Of a stretch of DNA of 64,000 nt, positions 59,524-64,000 are shown one piece after another. Made by a program: the position numbers and the translations under genes. Origin of the DNA: Fibrella forsythiae. GTDB lineage: Bacteria; Bacteroidota; Bacteroidia; Cytophagales; Spirosomataceae. The stretch's first letter is position 1; each line of letters starts with the position of its first letter. A model generated the notes under the pieces. That model did no database searches. It saw only the letters and a list, made by a program, of their open reading frames with translations, and was not told where the DNA came from. Location of the stretch: the NCBI RefSeq assembly GCF_017353175.1, contig NZ_JAFMYW010000004.1:534122-598121 (forward strand). Direction: 5' to 3'.

Positions 59524-60510
59524 CTACTTCATCAATATATCAAACGACTGCCTGGCTCGGCCACTTACTAACGACTCGCGAGCCAGGGCTACAGCCTCTT
59601 CATTCGTGGCTGCTTTTCCGGCAGCCAACAGTGCCATGGCAGCGTTTGCCAGTACGGCCTGCGTTTGCGCAGAGGTTGCTTTATTATTTAGCACATTTAT
59701 AAAAATCTGCGCTGATTCCTCCGCTGTTTTTCCTCCTGATAATGCTTCGGCCGATAGTCGCTCAAAGCCAATATCTGCTGGATTCAACATCAGTTCAGTG
59801 TGATGCGTAATAGCCTTGAATGGGCCTGTAAGCGACACTTCATCGTATCCATCAAGTGAATGAAGTACCATAAACTGCTTGTTTGTCTGCTGATAAAGGT
59901 ACGCATAAAGGCGGGCCAATTCAAGGCTATATACCCCCACTAACTGCTTGTTGGGACGCGATGGATTTACCATTGGACCTAACACATTGAAGAATGTTTT
60001 TACGCCCAGTTCCTTCCGGATCGGCCCCACGTTTTTCATGGCCGGGTGAAACAGGGGCGCATGCAAAAAGCAGATGCCCGCCGTTTCTATTTTACGCTGA
60101 AGTTCGCCGATGTCATTAGTAAACTGGTAGCCCAGCCGCTCCATCACCGTACTCGATCCCGTCAGCGATGATACGCCGTGGTTACCATGTTTGGCCACTC
60201 GCTGACCCGCTCCTGCCACGACAAACGCCGACAGTGTAGAGATGTTGAACGTGTCTTTACCGTCGCCGCCCGTGCCGCAAACGTCCATGGCATCATAGCC
60301 CGACAGGTCGACGGGTAAACACAGTTCCAGCATCGCGTCGCGGAATCCTTCCAGTTCTTCAACGCGGATACTCCGCATCATATAAACCGTCAGGAACGCC
60401 GCCACCTGCGACTGATTATACTGCCCCTGCGTGATACCCAGCAACACCTCTTTTGCTTGTGGCGTGGTCAGGGTTTTATATTCAAAAAGGTGATTCAGGA
60501 TTGCTTTCAT
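59524..60510 (-). CDS. trpD: Anthranilate phosphoribosyltransferase
   Basis: 328 residues. The PRPP motif DVCGTGGDGKDTFNIST, KHGNHGVSSLTGS and ERLGYQ are conserved, as is LGPMVNP. Transfers ribose-5-phosphate from PRPP to anthranilate. Not fused to the TrpG domain. An 82-nt gap to trpG contains a GGTACGT motif at 60567. Confidence 0.97.
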   Translation of the reverse strand: MKAILNHLFEYKTLTTPQAKEVLLGITQGQYNQSQVAAFLTVYMMRSIRVEELEGFRDAMLELCLPVDLSGYDAMDVCGTGGDGKDTFNISTLSAFVVAGAGQRVAKHGNHGVSSLTGSSTVMERLGYQFTNDIGELQRKIETAGICFLHAPLFHPAMKNVGPIRKELGVKTFFNVLGPMVNPSRPNKQLVGVYSLELARLYAYLYQQTNKQFMVLHSLDGYDEVSLTGPFKAITHHTELMLNPADIGFERLSAEALSGGKTAEESAQIFINVLNNKATSAQTQAVLANAAMALLAAGKAATNEEAVALARESLVSGRARQSFDILMK

Positions 60511-60592
60511 AAGAGTGAATGAGATAAAGATTGACTAAACTGAGGAGAGAATGACTGGAAGCTCTAGGTACGTCTCAACGCCTAGGCACTCT

Positions 60593-61159
60593 TTAATTCG
60601 TTAGCCAGTTTTTCATCATCTGTACGCCACCCACTGTTAATACTGATTCTGGATGAAACTGTACGCCTCGAACATCAAATCGGGCATGGCGCAGGCCCAT
60701 GATACGGCCATTTTCATCTTCAGCTGTTATGAGCAGATCAGCGGGTAAGCTATCTCGTACCACCGACCATGAATGGTATCGCCCAACTGTCAGATCATCC
60801 GGCAATTCATTAAACAGCGATTCATTACGGTCTAGTATATGGGCAGAATGGGCCACACCGTGAAGTACATCGCCCAGGTTTTCGAGCGTCGCGCCGAACA
60901 CCTCACCAATAGCCTGGTGGCCCAGGCATACACCCATAATTGATTTAGTAGCGGCATATTCAGCTATTAGCGGTTTCAAAATACCGGCTTCCTCAGGAAT
61001 ACCCGGCCCTGGTGAGAGTAGGATTTTGTCGTACCCGGCAGCGTCGTCAACTGTCAGTTTATCATTCCGAATTACGTCGGGCCGATGTCCCAACTCGCGT
61101 AGGATGTAGACGAGATTGTAGGTAAACGAATCGTAATTATCTAAAACGAGAATTTTCAT
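60593..61159 (-). CDS. trpG: Anthranilate synthase component II (glutamine amidotransferase)
   Basis: 188 residues. ILVLDNYDSFTYNLV, ILLSPGPGIPEE, the nucleophile Cys in MGVCLGHQAIGE and the His-Glu dyad in VQFHPESVLT. Supplies ammonia to TrpE; similar proteins may also serve p-aminobenzoate synthesis. The trpE-trpG gap is filled by a palindrome. Confidence 0.95.
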   Translation of the reverse strand: MKILVLDNYDSFTYNLVYILRELGHRPDVIRNDKLTVDDAAGYDKILLSPGPGIPEEAGILKPLIAEYAATKSIMGVCLGHQAIGEVFGATLENLGDVLHGVAHSAHILDRNESLFNELPDDLTVGRYHSWSVVRDSLPADLLITAEDENGRIMGLRHARFDVRGVQFHPESVLTVGGVQMMKNWLTN

Positions 61160-61174
61160 GGAAATCAGATCTAT

Positions 61175-61259
61175 GTCCTCTGTCTTCCGTCTTTTGTTGC
61201 TTTGCTATTAAGCAGGTAATTTGATATAGCAGCGCAACAGAAGACGGAAGACAGAGGAC
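61175..61259. repeat. Palindromic element inside the trp operon, copy 2 of a dispersed family
   Basis: 34-nt arms (three mismatches) around a 17-nt loop, lying between trpE and trpG; left arm GTCCTCTGTCTTCCGTCTT. It resembles the element at 16628-16719. As it is within an operon, it may tune the ratio of trpE to the downstream genes. Confidence 0.75.
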
Positions 61260-61264
61260 TTTTT

Positions 61265-62704
61265 TTAAATTGTTTGTGCCTGTTGAATAGCCGCCCTCAA
61301 TGCGCCCAGTTTATTATGGACTTCTTGCAGCTCGCTTTCGACCACCGATTTGGCCACCACTCCTGCTCCGGCCTGGTAATACAGCGCGTTGTTCTGGCTC
61401 ATGAATGTGCGAATCATGATCGCGTGGTTGAATTCACCGTCAAAGCCCATATAGCCAATGCTACCTGAATAGAAGCCACGACTCTGGTTTTCGTAGCGGT
61501 CGATAAGCTTCATCGCCATATGCTTTGGCGCGCCCGACAACGTACCTGCGGGGAATGTTTCGGCCACGATTTGCAGCGGATCAACTCCTTCATTTAACTG
61601 GCCAACGACTTTAGAAACCAGGTGAATCACATGCGAATAGTATTGAACCTCTTTAAATGTCTCAACTTTCACCATGTCGCAATTCCGGCTTAAATCATTA
61701 CGGGCCAGATCAACCAGCATTACGTGCTCAGCCGACTCTTTCGGATCATCATATAGCTTCTGGGCCAGTTCAGCATCTTTCGCATCATCACCTGTTCGGC
61801 GGAACGTACCTGCGATGGGATAAATCGTAGCTTCGCCTTTCTTCACTACTATCTGCGATTCAGGGGATGAGCCAAACAGTTTGAAATTGCCGTAATCAAA
61901 ATAAAATAGATAAGGCGATGGATTCAACGACCGTAGCGCACGGTACACATTGAATTCATCGCCCCTAAACGGTGTTTGGAAACGCCGTGATAACACAATC
62001 TGGAATACATCGCCCCGACGGCAATGATCAATACCATGCTGAATGACACCCCGAAATTCGTCGTCGCTAAAGTTAGATGTCTCGTCACCCGTGGTTGAGA
62101 ACGAATACAACGCGTAGTTTCGACTCGTTAAAAAGGCAGTTACTTCTTCGAGTTGGCTTTCGGCTGGTTCTTCTTCCGCCTGTAGGTATTGGTGCTCGAA
62201 CAGATGCAGTTCATCTTTGAAATGATTGATCGCCACAACGTACCTGTATACCTGAAACACAGCCGCCGGAATACGATTCTCTTCCGGAACCGGTGCACTC
62301 AACTGAATATCTTCAAAACCTTCAACAGCTGGAAAACCGAAATAGCCAAATAGGCCATTTGTAATAAAAGGGAATCCTGATGACTGTGAAGCAAACTGAT
62401 CTTTGAAATGCCGCAATGCTGGCATTAACTCATCTGCACTTGCAGTCCGGTGTGTCTCCTCCTTACCTGGCAACAGCGTGCTGATAACGCCCTCATTATA
62501 GGTAAACCGTGCCACGGGGTCAAAAGCGATATAGGAGAAACTGTTATCGTTTCCATGATAATCAGCACTTTCGAGCAGAATACTATTAGGGTACTTATCC
62601 CGAATACGCAAATAGCTACTTACTGGCGTAATAATGTCAGCCAGCATACGCCGGTGCGTTGTATAAACTGAATACTGTTGAACGGATTGAGACGAAATGG
62701 TCAT
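61265..62704 (-). CDS. trpE: Anthranilate synthase component I
   Basis: 479 residues. The feedback-inhibition motif LLES is near the start (SILLESADYHG); chorismate-binding parts are QIVLSRRFQTP, GSSPESQIV, PIAGTFRRTGDD, SEHVMLVDLARND, and GTLSGAPKHMAM. Makes anthranilate from chorismate with TrpG. The LLES motif implies inhibition by tryptophan. First structural gene of the operon, behind a leader peptide and attenuator. Confidence 0.97.
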   Translation of the reverse strand: MTISSQSVQQYSVYTTHRRMLADIITPVSSYLRIRDKYPNSILLESADYHGNDNSFSYIAFDPVARFTYNEGVISTLLPGKEETHRTASADELMPALRHFKDQFASQSSGFPFITNGLFGYFGFPAVEGFEDIQLSAPVPEENRIPAAVFQVYRYVVAINHFKDELHLFEHQYLQAEEEPAESQLEEVTAFLTSRNYALYSFSTTGDETSNFSDDEFRGVIQHGIDHCRRGDVFQIVLSRRFQTPFRGDEFNVYRALRSLNPSPYLFYFDYGNFKLFGSSPESQIVVKKGEATIYPIAGTFRRTGDDAKDAELAQKLYDDPKESAEHVMLVDLARNDLSRNCDMVKVETFKEVQYYSHVIHLVSKVVGQLNEGVDPLQIVAETFPAGTLSGAPKHMAMKLIDRYENQSRGFYSGSIGYMGFDGEFNHAIMIRTFMSQNNALYYQAGAGVVAKSVVESELQEVHNKLGALRAAIQQAQTI

Positions 62705-62740
62705 GATTGACAGGCGTTAGACGGAAATTCGGACAATAAA

Positions 62741-62770
62741 AAAGGCTCACCGAGATGACGGTGAGCCTTT
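62741..62770 (-). terminator. trp attenuator (terminator hairpin in the trpE leader)
   Basis: On the minus strand a 12-bp stem (AAAGGCTCACCG with its complement), 6-nt loop and six T, 34 nt before the trpE start and 37 nt after the leader stop codon. A competing pairing is possible by hand: GATGAGGGT at the leader stop codon with ACCGTCATC, which covers the 5' arm end and loop, 8 of 9 bases. That would be the antiterminator. Confidence 0.8.
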
Positions 62771-62807
62771 AGGTATAGTGTTTTTACAGAACACAACAGG
62801 GCAACCC

Positions 62808-62861
62808 TCATCCTTCGCAGGAAAAGTGCCACCACCATGCTTTGTTCGTAATCTGATTCAT
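62808..62861 (-). CDS. trpL: trp leader peptide, 17 residues with three tandem Trp
   Basis: MNQITNKAWWWHFSCEG, then TGA. Three consecutive TGG codons just before a terminator hairpin and trpE are the signature of ribosome-mediated attenuation: with charged tRNA-Trp scarce, the ribosome stalls at the Trp codons, an antiterminator forms and trpE is transcribed. ATG is preceded by an A-rich AAAGAAC, acceptable for Bacteroidota. A longer open frame continues upstream across tRNA-Pro but is not believable; only this short part fits. It starts 58 nt after the tRNA-Pro 3' end. Confidence 0.85.
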   Translation of the reverse strand: MNQITNKAWWWHFSCEG

Positions 62862-62919
62862 GTTCTTTATGAAGAAACCTGGAGTTTTAGTGCCTCGTTT
62901 CGTTAGCATTATTTGAATG

Positions 62920-62993
62920 TCGGGGTGGCGGGATTCGAACCCACGACCTCTACGTCCCGAACGTAGCGCGCTACCAGGCTGCGCTACACCCCG
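62920..62993 (-). tRNA. tRNA-Pro (anticodon CGG)
   Basis: Minus-strand cloverleaf: acceptor CGGGGTG/CACCCCG, D arm GCGCAGCCTGGTAGCGC, anticodon stem CTACG/CGTAG around TTCGGGA, T arm with GGTTCGAATC, discriminator A. CCA not encoded. Anticodon CGG reads CCG. Located directly upstream of the trp leader on the same strand with no terminator between. Confidence 0.95.
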
Positions 62994-63003
62994 ATCCGGA
63001 GCA

Positions 63004-63033
63004 CAAAAATAGTTATTCAGTCTGATTTTGAAA
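63004..63033 (-). promoter_or_regulatory. Promoter of tRNA-Pro, possibly also of the trp operon
   Basis: On the minus strand TATTTTTG is an exact TAnnTTTG box ending 10 nt before the tRNA. The -33 element would be TTTC (one base off TTTG) with an 18-nt spacer. No other TAnnTTTG exists between tRNA-Pro and the leader peptide. Confidence 0.55.
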
Positions 63034-63102
63034 CGATAACCGTAATTTTTTGCGAACAAACGGCAGCAGATTCGTTATATAACTGACATTCATTATTCTT
63101 AT

Positions 63103-63921
63103 ATGCCCGAATTACCGGAGGTTGAGATGCGTCGGCTTTACCTGGAAGCAACTTCATTTGATCAACCCATCGATTCAATCACCGTAGAAGACCAGAAGCT
63201 CTTAACGACGGATTTCAACACGTTACAGGAAAGCCTTTACAACCGCCGATTCCTGAGTACAAAACGGGTTGGGAAAAACCTCTTCATTTACACGGATAAT
63301 CCCTCCGTAATCGTCCGTATGCATTTTGGTATGACTGGCGATTTAGTGTATTACCACAATTCGATCGACCGCCCCCGTCACGCTCGCATAGTTTTCTATT
63401 TTAAAAATGGCTTTTGCCTAGGCTTCGTTTGCCCCCGAAAATTCGAGCGCATTGGGCTGGTTTCTGATATCGATGCGTATCTAAAGCAGAAAAAGATTGC
63501 CCCTGATGCGCTTTCAATAGACGTAGGTACGTTGTCTGACAAGTTAAAAAAGCGTCGTTCCCCTGTTAAACCCGTTCTACTTGATCAGGCTACTACAGCT
63601 GGATTAGGTAATTGGATAGTCGACGAAGTCCTATTTCAGGCAATGATCCATCCATCAAGTATCAGTGCTGATTTATCAGACACGCAGGTTAAAGCCATTC
63701 ACGATGCGATTCATTTTGTGCTAGAAACAGCAATTGCTCGGGAAGCAAACTACAGAGATTTTCCCCCTTCTTTTTTGATTCATGCCCGCCAATGGGATGC
63801 ATCCCCTTACGATGACCCGGAAGCTTACAAGTTCTGCCCTCGCTGCGGCACCAAAATTGAGGTGATTGAGGTAGGAGGTCGTACAACCTATTTTTGTCCG
63901 AAAGAGCAAGTAATCAGCTAA
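63103..63921 (+). CDS. mutM: Fpg/Nei family DNA glycosylase
   Basis: 272 residues. The catalytic N-terminus PELPEVE (Pro2, Glu3), the beta-hairpin Lys in KRVGKNLFIY, the helix GLGNWIVDEVLFQA and a C-terminal zinc finger CPRCGTKIEVIEVGGRTTYFC with the Arg. It excises oxidised purines such as 8-oxoguanine and cuts the backbone. Odd: the finger ends CPKEQ instead of CxxCQ, so the fourth cysteine is Glu and zinc binding may be weaker or different. Divergent from tRNA-Pro/trp. The final 79 nt of the window show nothing. Confidence 0.88.
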   Translation: MPELPEVEMRRLYLEATSFDQPIDSITVEDQKLLTTDFNTLQESLYNRRFLSTKRVGKNLFIYTDNPSVIVRMHFGMTGDLVYYHNSIDRPRHARIVFYFKNGFCLGFVCPRKFERIGLVSDIDAYLKQKKIAPDALSIDVGTLSDKLKKRRSPVKPVLLDQATTAGLGNWIVDEVLFQAMIHPSSISADLSDTQVKAIHDAIHFVLETAIAREANYRDFPPSFLIHARQWDASPYDDPEAYKFCPRCGTKIEVIEVGGRTTYFCPKEQVIS

Positions 63922-64000
63922 ATCAAATTTGTTCAGTTATTTGGATAAAAGACTAGTTATCAAAATAGTGAGCCACAAGTATAAACTTTTCCAACTATAA

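Larger units (their letters stand above)
2141..63532. repeat. Dispersed over-represented motif GGTACGT (long form AGGTACGTT)
   Basis: By hand I count about 80 copies of GGTACGT or its complement ACGTACC over the window (44 and 36), against about 8 expected for a random 7-mer. The 9-mer AGGTACGTT/AACGTACCT occurs about 26 times against 0.5 expected. Examples: 2141, 9156, 12622, 21984, 26642, 33036, 49808, 55320, 63526 (plus) and 2777, 28178, 44082, 50862, 59061, 61539, 61803, 62237 (minus, first base of the 9-mer). Copies lie inside genes and between them. Counts are manual and may be off by a few. Confidence 0.85.

Noticed and set aside
62862..63059. Upstream extension of the trp leader frame to 83 codons
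   Set aside because: It runs through the whole tRNA-Pro gene; only the last 17 codons from ATG 62861 fit a leader peptide.

Overview
The window looks like chromosomal DNA of a moderately GC-rich member of the Bacteroidota, most likely a Cytophagales bacterium close to Spirosoma or Fibrella. The signs are type IX secretion (T9SS) sorting tails on two large surface proteins, many Bacteroidota-type lipoproteins, a Bacteroidota promoter (TTTG, 21 nt, TATCTTTG) in front of a tRNA-Leu gene, and families such as DUF2911, GH3 amido synthetase and alpha-2-macroglobulin. The genus is inference. There is no rRNA, transposase, integrase or CRISPR array.

Layout. 1-4.6 kb: the end of a T9SS-exported protein with seven Ig-like repeats and two cellulose-binding CBM3 modules, a kelch-like lipoprotein and tRNA-Leu. 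5-10.7 kb: a beta-CASP nuclease, a WYL-domain regulator and, divergent from it, a four-gene operon with two paralogous unknown proteins, a WGR/PARP poly(ADP-ribose) polymerase and a small unknown protein. 10.7-16.6 kb: eutB and eutC with a DUF4377 lipoprotein between them, a GH10 xylanase with an inserted carbohydrate-binding module, and an amino-acid/amine permease. 16.8-22.8 kb: M48 protease, acyl-CoA dehydrogenase behind two copies of an 18-bp operator, DUF2911 protein, Rrf2 regulator, FGE-like protein and a HAD phosphatase. 23-32.3 kb: a 1,853-residue alpha-2-macroglobulin lipoprotein, then an accessory stretch with higBA, a duplicated fragment of the macroglobulin 3' end, an AT-rich GIY-YIG-like gene, a broken vapBC pair and a DJ-1/PfpI protein. 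32.4-47.7 kb: a ricin/PKD T9SS protein, a subclass B1 metallo-beta-lactamase, a highly disordered D/N/R/S/Y-rich lipoprotein, gamma-carbonic anhydrase, thiL, a cytochrome b5-like protein with a sugar kinase, and a GH42-like protein with long internal repeats. 48-55 kb: a ferredoxin reductase, a glycosyltransferase cluster, GH3 amido synthetase and a glycerophosphodiesterase. 56-63 kb: the complete trp operon (trpE-G-D-C-F-B-A) behind a leader peptide with three consecutive Trp codons and a terminator-attenuator, just downstream of tRNA-Pro. mutM closes the window.

Three things stand out. (1) The WYL regulator plus PARP operon is a plausible undescribed DNA-damage or phage-response system. (2) The 7-mer GGTACGT occurs about 80 times on both strands, roughly ten times expectation, in every codon register; it is absent from the accessory stretch at 28.2-33.0 kb. 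(3) The trp operon carries a textbook-looking ribosome-mediated attenuator in a phylum where this is not the usual model. Many intergenic gaps also hold long palindromes, at least two families of which occur more than once.
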